Below, piece by piece: positions 56,643 through 64,000 of a DNA stretch of 64,000 nucleotides; the stretch's first letter is position 1; each line of letters starts with the position of its first letter. This stretch comes from Actinoallomurus iriomotensis (GTDB lineage Bacteria; Actinomycetota; Actinomycetes; Streptosporangiales; Streptosporangiaceae), in assembly GCF_030269445.1 (NCBI RefSeq), contig NZ_BSTJ01000014.1, forward strand, positions 248,001 through 312,000, in the 5' to 3' direction. The notes under the pieces are model-generated. The model saw only the letters and a list, made by a program, of their open reading frames with translations. It did no database searches and was not told the origin of the DNA. Made by a program: the position numbers and the translations under genes.

Positions 56643-56971
56643 GACCGCTTCCTCCTGCTCAGCGCCAGCAGGGCGGCCGCGGCGCAGAGGCCGGCCGCGC
56701 CGTACACCAGGGCGGGCCGTCTTCCCGCGGCGTCCGCCGCCTGGCGCGCGGGCTCGGGGATGTTCTCTTCGGCCCGGCCGAGCGAAGCGGTGACCTTCTC
56801 CCGTGCGCGCTCGCGCATCCGCGCGGCGCTGCCCCGTACGCGTTTGGGCACGTCCACCTTCGCGGCCAGCGCCTGCACGGTCTTGGCCAGCTCCTGGCGG
56901 TTCTGTTCGATCCCGGCGACGAGCTGCTCGCGTTCGCCGGCGCCGCCCGTCCGGGTGGTCTCGTGGCTCAT
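56639..56971 (-). CDS. DUF3618 membrane protein
   Basis: 110 residues from ATG 56971 (an upstream in-frame ATG at 57034 would add 21 Arg-rich residues). DUF3618 signature: REQLVAGIEQNRQELAKTVQ, ALAAKVDVPKRVRGSAARMR, followed by one membrane helix (ALVYGAAGLCAAAALLAL) and a basic end. Heads the chain DUF3618-mini-mini-DUF4235-mini-mini-YihY. It probably binds at the inner face of the membrane; the role is unknown. Confidence 0.84.
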   Translation of the reverse strand: MSHETTRTGGAGEREQLVAGIEQNRQELAKTVQALAAKVDVPKRVRGSAARMRERAREKVTASLGRAEENIPEPARQAADAAGRRPALVYGAAGLCAAAALLALSRRKRS

Positions 56972-57178
56972 CGTTGACGCCCTTCGAGGTTCGCGTTCGC
57001 TGATGCCGCCCACACGTACCCGGACAGCGCGCACTAATGCGGCGTCAACCGATGTTCGCCGGGCCGGGCGAACACGTCCTCAGATTTTTTTCGCGGTGAT
57101 GTCGAATGGCGTCGACTCCGTTCGTAGCCAGGGTGAGAGGCCGGCAAGGAGCCGGTCGCGACACACCGGAGGCTCACG

Positions 57179-57583
57179 ATGTCCGTCACCACCACCACTG
57201 TTCCCGTTTCCGCGAAGTCGCTGATCGCCGGGGGTCTGACCGCGGCGGCCCTCGCCGCCGTGGCGACCTCGGCCATCGCGGCGGCGGGTAAGGCCGCCGG
57301 GATCAGCCTGGCCGTCGGCGGCGCGCCGATCCCGGTGTCCGGGTTCGCCGTGCTGACCGCGATCTTCTCCGTGGTGGGCCTGGTGCTGGCCCTGGTCCTG
57401 GCCCGCATGGCCCGCCGTCCGCGCACGGTGTTCGTCCGCACCACGCTCGTGCTCACCGCGTTGTCGCTGGTGCCGGACGTGCTCGCGGACGCGTCCGCGG
57501 CCACGAAGGCGCTGCTGATGCTGACGCACCTGGCCGCCGCCGCGATCGTGATCCCGGCCATCGCCCGCCGCCTCGCCGCCTGA
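57179..57583 (+). CDS. DUF6069 four-helix membrane protein
   Basis: 134 residues, ATG after GGAGGCTCACG. Four hydrophobic segments: LIAGGLTAAALAAVATSAIA, FAVLTAIFSVVGLVLALVLA, FVRTTLVLTALSLVPDVLAD and LLMLTHLAAAAIVIPAIA. The conserved VPD and H in TH of the later helices fit DUF6069. Probably first gene of the unit that runs through SRPBCC, YceI and the MFS transporter to the ECF sigma gene. Function unknown. Confidence 0.8.
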   Translation: MSVTTTTVPVSAKSLIAGGLTAAALAAVATSAIAAAGKAAGISLAVGGAPIPVSGFAVLTAIFSVVGLVLALVLARMARRPRTVFVRTTLVLTALSLVPDVLADASAATKALLMLTHLAAAAIVIPAIARRLAA

Positions 57584-57603
57584 TCTCTCGAACGAGACCT
57601 GAG

Positions 57604-58113
57604 ATGACAAGGAGCGTGCCCACCGTGAACCAGGAGAGCGTGAACGCCACCCTGACCTTCGCCGTGCCCGCCGCGAGAGTGTTCGCGGTGCTGGCGGACC
57701 CGACGACCCATGCCGCGATCGATGGCACCGGCTGGGTCCAGGAACCCGCCGACCGGGCGCCGCTGACCGAGGTCGGGCAGATCTTCCGGATGGACATGTA
57801 TCACTCCGACCACCCCGACGGCGACTACCAGGTGGTCAACAGGGTCGAGATGATCGACCCGCCGCGCACCATCGGCTGGGTGACGGGGACGGACAAGGGT
57901 GACGGTCAGCTGGAGTTCGGCGGCTGGATCTGGCGGTACGACCTGACGCCGACCGGTCCGTCCGAGACCGAGGTCACGCTCACGTACGACTGGTCGGCGG
58001 TGCCGCAGTACATCCGGGATCGCGGCATCCGGTTCCCGCCGTTCGGCCCCGAGCACCTCATCAACTCTCTGCACCACCTGGCCGAGCTCGCCGCACCGGC
58101 ATCCCACGTCTGA
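57604..58113 (+). CDS. SRPBCC-family protein (polyketide cyclase/START-like)
   Basis: 169 residues from ATG 57604, or 162 from GTG 57625, which has AGGAG at better spacing. Helix-grip fold: VNATLTFAVPAARVFAVLAD, DYQVVNRVEMIDPPRTIGWV, then LEFGGWIWRYDLTPTGPSET. Binds a hydrophobic ligand in a pocket; no catalytic residues can be assigned. Often found with ECF sigma and YciI genes, as here. Confidence 0.82.
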   Translation: MTRSVPTVNQESVNATLTFAVPAARVFAVLADPTTHAAIDGTGWVQEPADRAPLTEVGQIFRMDMYHSDHPDGDYQVVNRVEMIDPPRTIGWVTGTDKGDGQLEFGGWIWRYDLTPTGPSETEVTLTYDWSAVPQYIRDRGIRFPPFGPEHLINSLHHLAELAAPASHV

Positions 58114-58144
58114 ACGCCCACCTGCGACATAAAGGAGAACTCCC

Positions 58145-58717
58145 ATGACCACCGACATCACCAGCGCCCGCTCGCAGACGCCCGACGGCTGGGCCGCGGG
58201 CACCTGGACCATCGACCCCGCCCACACCGTGGTGAGCTTTTCGGCGCGCCACCTGATGAGCCGGGTACGCGGAACATTCGCCGAGGTCAGCGGGCAGATC
58301 GTCACCGACCCCGACCCCGCCCGCTCGACCGTCACGGCCGTGATCGGGACCGCCTCGGTCAACACCGGCAACCAGATGCGCGACGACCACGTGCGATCGG
58401 CCGATTTCTTCGACGTCGAGCGGTACCCGCAAATGAGGTTCGTCAGCCGCGCACTGCGCCAGGTGTCGGGCGCCTGGGTGCTGTCGGGTGAGCTGACGAT
58501 TCGCGATGTCACGCGGGCGGTGGATCTCGAGGTCGAGTTCCTCGGCTCCGACCCGACCGGGCTCCAGGGCGAGCCGCGGATCGGCTTCTCGGCTCAGGCG
58601 ACCATCAGCCGCCGCGACTTCGGCATCACCTTCGGTCTGGTCGCCGACGGCACCAAGATCGTCGTCGCAGACAAGATCGACATCGTCCTGGACGTCCAGG
58701 CGTTCCCGGCAGCCTGA
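58145..58717 (+). CDS. YceI-family protein
   Basis: 190 residues, AAGGAGAACTCCC before ATG. Lipocalin-like YceI barrel: GTWTIDPAHTVVSFSARHLM, VRGTFAEVSGQIV, RDDHVRSADFFDVERYPQM and LTIRDVTRAVDLEVEFLG. No signal peptide, so it is cytoplasmic, unlike E. coli YceI. YceI proteins bind isoprenoid chains or fatty amides and are often induced by stress. Confidence 0.9.
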   Translation: MTTDITSARSQTPDGWAAGTWTIDPAHTVVSFSARHLMSRVRGTFAEVSGQIVTDPDPARSTVTAVIGTASVNTGNQMRDDHVRSADFFDVERYPQMRFVSRALRQVSGAWVLSGELTIRDVTRAVDLEVEFLGSDPTGLQGEPRIGFSAQATISRRDFGITFGLVADGTKIVVADKIDIVLDVQAFPAA

Positions 58718-58728
58718 GGGGCCGAACG

Positions 58729-60198
58729 ATGACTACTTCGAATCGGGCCCGCTGGCTGGCGCTGGCGGTGGTGTGCGCGGGATCGCTGATGAACGTGCTG
58801 GACACCACGATCGTGGGTGTCGCCCTGCCCGCGATCCAGCATGATCTGGGGTTCAGCCAGGCGTCGCTGGCGTGGGTGGTGAACGCCTACCTGCTCACCT
58901 ACGGCGGGTTCCTGGTGCTGGGCGGGCGGCTGGGCGACCTGTTCGGTCACCGGCGGCTGTTCGCCGCGGCCGTCGGCGTCTTCACCCTGGCCTCACTCGC
59001 CTGCGGCCTGGCACCCGGACAGGGATTCCTGCTGGCCGCGCGTGCGGTGCAGGGGCTGGCCGGAGCGATCGCCTCCGCCGTTGCCCTGTCGCTGGTCGTC
59101 TCCCTGTTCCCCGAACCACGCGAACGAGCCAAGGCGATGGGCCTGTTCGGGCTGATCAACGCCGGTGGCGGCAGCATCGGAGTGCTGGCCGGCGGTGTCC
59201 TCACCGGCCTGCTGTCCTGGCAATGGATCTTCTGGGTCAACGTCCCGATCGGCGCCGCGGTCCTCCTCGCCTCACTGCGCGTGTTGCCCACCGGCCCGGC
59301 CCGGCAACGCGGCCGGCTGGACGTGGTCGGCGCGGCCCTGGTGACCGCCGGGATGCTACTGGCCGTCTACGCCATCAACGGCGCCGGCCAGACCGGCTGG
59401 ACCTCGAGTCGCACCATCGGCCTGCTGGCCGCCGTCGCGGTGCTGCTCGCGGCGTTCGTCGCAGTCGAGTCCCGCACCGCCGCCCCACTGGTGCCGCTGC
59501 GGCTGCTCCGGCAGCGCAACCTGACCGCCGCCGGCGTCATCGGCCTGCTGTGGACCGCCGCCATGTTCGCCAACTTCTTCCTCACCACGTTGTACCTGCA
59601 GCAGGTCCTCGGCTACAGCGCACTCCAGACCGGGCTGGCGTTCCTGCCCTCGAACCTGCTCATGGCCGGCGTGTCCGCCGGCGCCTCGGCCCGGCTGGTC
59701 GCCCGCTTCGGCACCAGGCCCCCGCTGGTGGCCGGGTTCCTGCTCGTCGCCGCCGGCCTGGCCCTGCTGGGCCACGCGCCCGTCGCGGGCCACTTCGCCG
59801 TGGACGTGCTGCCCGGCGGCATCCTGCTCGGCGCCGGCGCCGGAACGGCCATGTCCCCGCTCCTGCTGGCCGCCATCGGCGACCTGTCACCGGATGAGTC
59901 CGGTCTGGCATCCGGCATCGTCAACACCTCGATCATGCTCGGCGGCGCGCTCGGCCTCGCCGTCCTGGCCAACGTCGCCACCGGACGCACCGACCGGCTG
60001 ACCGCCGCCGGGCACCCCCACCTGGACGCGCTCACCAGCGGCTACCATGCCGCCTATCTCACCGCCGCCGCCTGCGCCGCCCTCGCCGCCCTGCTCGCCG
60101 CCCGCTGGCTCCGCCCCGGCGCCACGCCCGGGAACCCCGCACCCACCCCGACCGCGCGACCCGCACTCGCCACCACAAGTCGAAGGAGTTCACCATGA
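58729..60198 (+). CDS. MFS drug-efflux transporter (DHA2, EmrB/QacA type)
   Basis: 489 residues, about 14 membrane helices. Motifs: LDTTIVGVALPAIQHDLGFS (motif D1 of DHA2), LGGRLGDLFGHRRLF (motif A), RAVQGLAGAIASAVALSL, and the antiporter motif C-like GLINAGGGSIGVLAGGVLTG. It would export drugs or hydrophobic compounds with proton exchange. The stop overlaps the YciI ATG (ATGA), tying it to the ECF42 module. Confidence 0.9.
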   Translation: MTTSNRARWLALAVVCAGSLMNVLDTTIVGVALPAIQHDLGFSQASLAWVVNAYLLTYGGFLVLGGRLGDLFGHRRLFAAAVGVFTLASLACGLAPGQGFLLAARAVQGLAGAIASAVALSLVVSLFPEPRERAKAMGLFGLINAGGGSIGVLAGGVLTGLLSWQWIFWVNVPIGAAVLLASLRVLPTGPARQRGRLDVVGAALVTAGMLLAVYAINGAGQTGWTSSRTIGLLAAVAVLLAAFVAVESRTAAPLVPLRLLRQRNLTAAGVIGLLWTAAMFANFFLTTLYLQQVLGYSALQTGLAFLPSNLLMAGVSAGASARLVARFGTRPPLVAGFLLVAAGLALLGHAPVAGHFAVDVLPGGILLGAGAGTAMSPLLLAAIGDLSPDESGLASGIVNTSIMLGGALGLAVLANVATGRTDRLTAAGHPHLDALTSGYHAAYLTAAACAALAALLAARWLRPGATPGNPAPTPTARPALATTSRRSSP

Positions 60199-60551
60199 AG
60201 CAGTACCTGCTCGCCGTCCAGCTCGACGAGAGCGCGCCGGCGCCGTCCGACCGGGAGTTCAAGGAGCAGATGGCCCGGACGGGCAAGGTCAACGACGAGA
60301 TGCGGTCCGCCGGTGCCTGGGTGTTCGCCGGTGGCCTGGTGTCCTCGCACGCCACCACGGTCGTCCGCCCCGGCAACGGCACGACCACGATGACCGACGG
60401 CCCGTTCGCCGAAACGAAGGAACAGCTCGCCGGATTCTGGGTGATCCGCGTCGAGGACCTGGACCAGGCGCTGGCCTGGGCCGACAAGTGCGCACTCGCC
60501 TGCGAGGCCCCGATCGAGGTGCGCCCGTTCGACGAGTACTCGCAGGCCTGA
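60195..60551 (+). CDS. YciI-like (YCII/DGPF) protein, partner of ECF42 sigma factor
   Basis: 118 residues, ATG overlapping the MFS stop, AAGGAG upstream. Contains the DGPF motif (TTTMTDGPFAETKEQLAGFWVI, read in two parts) and KQYLLAVQLDE at the start, an alpha/beta ferredoxin-like dimer. DGPF proteins always precede ECF42 sigma factors. They have been thought to work in the same response, though a direct sensing role is not established. Confidence 0.9.
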   Translation: MKQYLLAVQLDESAPAPSDREFKEQMARTGKVNDEMRSAGAWVFAGGLVSSHATTVVRPGNGTTTMTDGPFAETKEQLAGFWVIRVEDLDQALAWADKCALACEAPIEVRPFDEYSQA

Positions 60552-60557
60552 GCACGA

Positions 60558-61739
60558 ATGGATCTGGAGACCCTCTACCGGACGGAGTACGGCCGGTGCG
60601 TGGCCACTCTGACGCGCGTCCTCGGTGACATCGGGCTCGCCGAGGAGGCCGTCCAGGACGCGTTCGCGGTGGCCCTGCAGAAGTGGGACCAGCCGCCGCC
60701 CAATCCCGGCGCGTGGATCGTGACCACCGCCCGCAACCGGGCGATCGACCGCCTGCGCCGCGAGTCCACTCGCCAGGCCCGTCACGCTCAAGCGCTGCTG
60801 CTGCACCAACCCGACGAACCACAGGAGGTGGGACCGGTGCGCGACGACCAGCTCCGCATGATCTTCACCTGTTGCCACCCGGCCCTGTCCCCGCTCGCCC
60901 AGACCGCGCTCACACTGCGCCTGCTGGGCGGGCTGGAGGTGGGGGAGATCGCACGGGCCTACCTGGTGCCGGAGGCGACCATCTCCCAGCGGATCGTCCG
61001 CGCGAAGAAGAAGATCCGCGACGCCGCCATCCCCTACCGCGTGCCCGAGGGCGCCGAACTCCCCGATCGGCTCGCGCCCGTACTCACCGTGCTCTACCTG
61101 GTCTTCAACGAGGGATACGCGTCCACGTCGGGGGAGCTGCTGCGGACGGACCTGTGCCTGGAGGCCATTCGCCTGGCGAGGGCGCTCGCCGAGCTGATGC
61201 CCGACGAGCCGGAGGTGATCGGGCTGCTGGCGCTGCTCCTGCTCACCGAAGCCCGGCGCCCGGCGCGGGTGGGGCCCGCGGGCGAGCTGGTGGTGCTCGC
61301 CGAGCAGGACCGGTCGCTGTGGAACCGGGAGCTGATCGCCGAGGGGCATGAGCTGGTACGGCGGTGCCTGCGCCGTGGGCAACCGGGGGCGTACCAGTTG
61401 CAGGCCGCCATCAACGCCGTGCACACCGACGGGCCGGCGACCGACTGGACGCAGGTGCTGGCGCTGTACGACCAGCTGGTACAGCACGTCCCGACCCCGA
61501 TCGTCGCGCTCAACCGCGCGGTCGCCGTCGCCGAAGTGCACGGACCCGCGCCGGCGCTGGCCATCATCGATGAACTGGACCTGCCGGGCTACCACCTGCT
61601 GCCCGCGGCCCGCGCGGACCTGCTCACCCGCCTCGGCCGCACCGCCGACGCCCTCGCCGCCTACGACGAGGCGATCAGCCTGGCGACCAACGACACCGAA
61701 CGAGCCTTCCTGCAGACCCGGCGGGCACGCCTGGCCTAG
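60558..61739 (+). CDS. ECF42-type RNA polymerase sigma factor (SigJ-like with TPR-like extension)
   Basis: 393 residues. Sigma region 2: YRTEYGRCVATLTRVLGDIG, AEEAVQDAFAVALQKWDQ and NPGAWIVTTARNRAIDRLRR. Region 4: LGGLEVGEIARAYLVPEATI. The long C-terminal extension (PDRLAPVLTVLYLVFNEGYAS ... LLPAARADLLTRLGRTADALAAYDEAISLA) is helical and TPR-like, needed in ECF42 members for activity. It likely switches on its own operon including the MFS pump. No anti-sigma gene is present, which is normal for this group. Shares CTAG with the opposing gene. Confidence 0.92.
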   Translation: MDLETLYRTEYGRCVATLTRVLGDIGLAEEAVQDAFAVALQKWDQPPPNPGAWIVTTARNRAIDRLRRESTRQARHAQALLLHQPDEPQEVGPVRDDQLRMIFTCCHPALSPLAQTALTLRLLGGLEVGEIARAYLVPEATISQRIVRAKKKIRDAAIPYRVPEGAELPDRLAPVLTVLYLVFNEGYASTSGELLRTDLCLEAIRLARALAELMPDEPEVIGLLALLLLTEARRPARVGPAGELVVLAEQDRSLWNRELIAEGHELVRRCLRRGQPGAYQLQAAINAVHTDGPATDWTQVLALYDQLVQHVPTPIVALNRAVAVAEVHGPAPALAIIDELDLPGYHLLPAARADLLTRLGRTADALAAYDEAISLATNDTERAFLQTRRARLA

Positions 61740-62677
61740 ACGTCCTCCTCGGCGTCGGCGTCGGCGCGGCGGCGGCGCGGGAGCTCGGCGGCGGTCTCGG
61801 CGGACGGGGCCGGCTCCAGCAGTGCCTCCGGCGACGAGTCCTCCCGCAGCTCACCGATCGGCAGCTCACCGATCGGGATCTCGTCGAGCCGTACCGCGCC
61901 GACCTGGGCGGACTCCTCCTGGGACCGGGCTCCGCCCGGCGGGTCGACGGCGATCAGGCCGTCCTTGAGCAGGATGGCCAGATCCGAGAGCACGGAGTAG
62001 AGCCCGCGGCCGAGGGTGAAGGCGATGTCGCGCGCGCTGGCCCGCCCGTCGGCGGTGGCGAGGATCGCGGCGCGGCCCGGCGCGAGCACCGGGTTCCGCC
62101 GGGTCTCCGCGGGGGCCGGCCGCGTGTGGATCGTCAGGCCGAACGGCCGCCAGCCGGCGACCACCTCCAGCCGGCGGTGGGTCTCCCGTACGATCCGCCC
62201 GGTGTCCAGGCCGGGTTCGGCGGGCAGCAGAGGCGGCAGGTCGCCGGGCCGCGCGGGCCGGGCGGTGCAGGAGCTGACGCCGCCCAGGGCGATCGCGAAG
62301 ATCGCGTCGAAGACGGCGGTCTGCGTCAGCACCTCGACCGCCGCCGTGCCCAGCAGCCCGCGCTCGACCAGTTCCTCCGCCAGCCGGCCGTACGGGGCCG
62401 CGGCGGTGAACACCTCGCTCCAGTCGGCCTCGGAGATCCGGCCGGAGCGCAGGAGCAGCGACTCGATCCCCGGCGCGACCGGAGTGGAGGCCGCGAGGAC
62501 CGCGCCGTCCCGCATGACCACCTCGCCGCCCTGGCCGCCGTCGAGCCGGAGGGTGCCGGAGAAGCGTTCTCGTCCTCTTCGTGTGAGAGCCGTGGTGAGA
62601 ATGCCCGACCTGGGGAAGGACGCCGCGGCTCCGCTCGGCGGCTCGGTTCGCGAAACGGGTTCTGTCACGTCGGCCAT
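61736..62677 (-). CDS. DUF4388-like protein
   Basis: 313 residues. N-terminal DUF4388-type segment: GILTTALTRRGRERFSGTLRLDGGQGGEVVMRDG in order, then PGIESLLLRSGRISEADWSE and LAEELVERGLLGTAAVEVLTQTAVFDAIFAIA. The middle (ATADGRASARDIAFTLGRGLYSVLSDLAILLKDGLIA) is winged-helix-like. The last 60 residues are acidic and contain the tandem IPIGELPIGEL. Its divergent neighbours are two roadblock proteins, which suggests a signalling complex, perhaps polarity related. Confidence 0.78.
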   Translation of the reverse strand: MADVTEPVSRTEPPSGAAASFPRSGILTTALTRRGRERFSGTLRLDGGQGGEVVMRDGAVLAASTPVAPGIESLLLRSGRISEADWSEVFTAAAPYGRLAEELVERGLLGTAAVEVLTQTAVFDAIFAIALGGVSSCTARPARPGDLPPLLPAEPGLDTGRIVRETHRRLEVVAGWRPFGLTIHTRPAPAETRRNPVLAPGRAAILATADGRASARDIAFTLGRGLYSVLSDLAILLKDGLIAVDPPGGARSQEESAQVGAVRLDEIPIGELPIGELREDSSPEALLEPAPSAETAAELPRRRRADADAEEDV

Positions 62678-62973
62678 CCATCGGAACGGGAGTTCAGGGA
62701 CGTTATGGGGTATTTCGGCTAAGTCATCATGCCAGGTGTGCGACCGAAATCCGGCACATCCTCGCCGTAACTTCGGTCAACCGAATGGCACCTCTTCAGG
62801 AACCTCCGGTCAGGTCGCATGTCAAACGGCCCTCGTCGCGGCGAATGCCCGACATATCGCCATCCCGCCCGGTACCTTTCTCCTCAGATACATCACGCCT
62901 GCCGACCGGTGTCACAAAAGGTGTTTCGGTCACGGGGAAGCTCGGTCAGGCGGCTCACGGGGTGGGAGGCTCG

Positions 62974-63339
62974 ATGAATATCGAAACCGCGCTCAAGGAA
63001 GCCATGGCGATCGACGGGGCCCTCGGCGCCGCACTGGTCGACTATGAGAGCGGCATGACGCTCGGCGTCAGCGGCGGCGGCCGCGAACTCGACCTGGAGG
63101 TGGCCGCCGCGGGCAACACCGAGGTCGTCCGCGCCAAGGCCCGTACGCTCGAGTCCCTGGGCATCACGGAGTCGATCGAGGACATCCTGATCACGCTCGA
63201 CCAGCAGTACCACGTGATCAGGCTGCTCAACCGCGGCGGCAGCCAGCTGTTCTTCTACCTCGCCCTCGACCGCTCCCGCGCCAACCTGGCGCTCGCCCGG
63301 CACAGCCTGCGCCGCATCGAGAGCGAAGTCGACCTCTAG
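62974..63339 (+). CDS. Roadblock/LC7-like protein (first)
   Basis: 121 residues from ATG 62974, GGGAGG upstream. It starts NIETALKEAMAIDGALGAAL and continues VDYESGMTLGVSGGGRELDL, then LGITESIEDILITLDQQYHV and GSQLFFYLALDRSRANLALA. The alpha-beta plan matches roadblock domains that regulate small GTPases. No GTPase gene lies next to it here. 23 bases upstream of a second roadblock gene. Confidence 0.8.
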   Translation: MNIETALKEAMAIDGALGAALVDYESGMTLGVSGGGRELDLEVAAAGNTEVVRAKARTLESLGITESIEDILITLDQQYHVIRLLNRGGSQLFFYLALDRSRANLALARHSLRRIESEVDL

Positions 63340-63362
63340 GCTCGGCGAAAGCAGGACAGGGG

Positions 63363-63725
63363 ATGAACAAGGAAGCGGTGCTCGCCGAGCTGCACGCCCT
63401 GCGCGAGCAGGTCGTCGGGGTGCGAGACAGCGCGGTCGCGTCGGTCGACGGCATGCTCGTCGTGTCCGACACGGACAAGGTGCGCCCGGACGCGCTGGCC
63501 GCCCTCGCGGCGGCGGCCCTCGGGCTGGGCAAGAGCACCAGCAACGAGGTCGGCATGGGCGAACTCCGCGAGGTCGTCACCCGCTGCCAGAGCGGCCACA
63601 TCGTCGTCTACGCGATCCAGGACCACAGCCTCCTCGTCGTCCTCGGCGACGAGGGGCTCGACATCGCCCGTCTCCACCTGCGGTCCCGCCCGGCCATCAG
63701 CCGGCTGGCCGAGATCCTCGGCTGA
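63363..63725 (+). CDS. Roadblock/LC7 domain protein (second)
   Basis: 120 residues, ATG after ACAGGGG. LAELHALREQVVGVRDSAVA, SVDGMLVVSDTDKVRPDALA, ALAAAALGLGKSTSNEVGMG and HIVVYAIQDHSLLVVLGDEG follow the roadblock pattern (V-x-S-x-D-G-x-x-V) closely. Co-transcribed with the first roadblock gene, and probably forms a heterodimer with it. Confidence 0.88.
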   Translation: MNKEAVLAELHALREQVVGVRDSAVASVDGMLVVSDTDKVRPDALAALAAAALGLGKSTSNEVGMGELREVVTRCQSGHIVVYAIQDHSLLVVLGDEGLDIARLHLRSRPAISRLAEILG

Positions 63726-63728
63726 GGG

Positions 63729-64000
63729 TCAGGTCGACCGCTGGGCGCGGTGGCGTTCGTCGCCTCCGTCGAAGTCGGTATAGGTGTAGGGGTTCGGGAC
63801 GCGCTCGGCGGCGGGCAGCTCCGGGGTGAGGCTGTCCTGCCATGCCTGCTCGCCCATGGTGGACCGGGCGTACTCCACGGTGCGGCCGACGGCCGCCCTG
63901 GCGCCGGCCAGGTCGGCGCCGACGAGACGGTGCTCGTGCTTGACCACGCGCCCGTTGACCAGCACGGTGTGCACGTCGCCGCGGCTCGCCTGGTAGACGA
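63729..64000 (-). CDS. Amidohydrolase family protein, C-terminal part (5' end outside window)
   Basis: About 90 residues of C-terminus, reading SRGDVHTVLVNGRVVKHEHR then LVGADLAGARAAVGRTVEYA. The sequence V-x-x-VxVNGRxV near the end is the closing beta-sandwich of cytosine/guanine deaminase-type amidohydrolases (TrzA/SsnA group). The metal-binding barrel lies beyond the right edge, so the substrate cannot be said. It converges on the second roadblock gene three bases away. Confidence 0.82.
   Translation of the reverse strand, partial: VYQASRGDVHTVLVNGRVVKHEHRLVGADLAGARAAVGRTVEYARSTMGEQAWQDSLTPELPAAERVPNPYTYTDFDGGDERHRAQRST

Noticed and set aside
1-64000. CRISPR arrays, rRNA and tRNA genes, insertion sequences
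   Set aside because: No spaced repeats, no tRNA-like cloverleaf and no transposase were recognised on either strand.

Overview
The window is GC-rich throughout. It uses GTG and TTG starts freely, joins many genes by ATGA or GTGA overlaps, and carries XRE-DUF5753/DUF397 pairs, a VapBC50-like pair, an ECF42-YciI pair, roadblock proteins and an actinobacterial type IV secretion-like locus. Together these point to a chromosomal segment of a filamentous or sporulating actinomycete, most likely of the Streptosporangiales/Thermomonosporaceae kind (inference; no rRNA or tRNA gene is present to confirm it). Both ends cut a gene.

Layout. 1-4 kb: the end of an acyl-CoA ligase, a duplicated scrap of a similar 3' end, a VapBC50-type toxin-antitoxin pair, an XRE regulator with a shortened DUF397 partner, an anti-sigma-type ATPase and a BldC-like regulator. 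4-9 kb: a cation exchanger, then an iron-box-preceded siderophore ABC importer (binding protein, two permeases, ATPase). 9-11.2 kb: a three-gene prenylated-FMN decarboxylase operon of the VdcBCD/BsdBCD type whose UbiX-like subunit lacks its middle. 11.2-22.7 kb: MocR regulator and divergent cupin, MFS transporter, CsbD, LppP/LprE lipoprotein, RecQ helicase, PadR-GyrI operon with a perfect palindromic operator, Tat-exported phosphatase, orphan histidine kinase, TetR regulator.

23-47 kb is the accessory core. It holds two ParA/CpaE-like ATPases, a CpaF-like protein that has lost its P-loop, a sigma factor, a CHC2-like zinc protein, a NusA-like KH protein, a transglycosylase-NlpC/P60 hydrolase, a VirD4-like coupling protein, a VirB4-like ATPase, an SCO6880-family protein, a VirB6/TrbL-like channel with a collagen-like tail, two small membrane proteins and a DUF6668 protein. 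It ends with a YwqJ-like deaminase gene and a probable immunity gene. This looks like a conjugation-type or protein-exporting type IV secretion system. Several of its ATPases carry substitutions at catalytic residues: the coupling protein has Walker B Asp-Glu replaced by Asn-Gln.

47-54 kb: an SsuABC/TauABC-like importer with a TauD-like dioxygenase, then, converging on it, an LLM flavin monooxygenase, a GntR regulator and a creatininase-family amidohydrolase, with a divergent DUF1445 hydro-lyase. 54-57 kb: kinase-like protein, YihY/BrkB, DUF4235 and DUF3618. 57-62 kb: DUF6069, SRPBCC, YceI, MFS, YciI and ECF42 sigma genes. 62-64 kb: DUF4388-like protein, two roadblock proteins and the end of an amidohydrolase.

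The most unusual thing I found is a family of six mini-genes of exactly 23 codons at 48.1, 51.7 and 56.1-56.6 kb. All begin M-S/T-E-R, all end in (A/T)-K-E-x-(S/P), and all have a variable centre. Every copy hands its stop codon to the next gene's start through an ATGA overlap, and carries that gene's Shine-Dalgarno sequence inside a small hairpin. They look like repeated translational-coupling cassettes.
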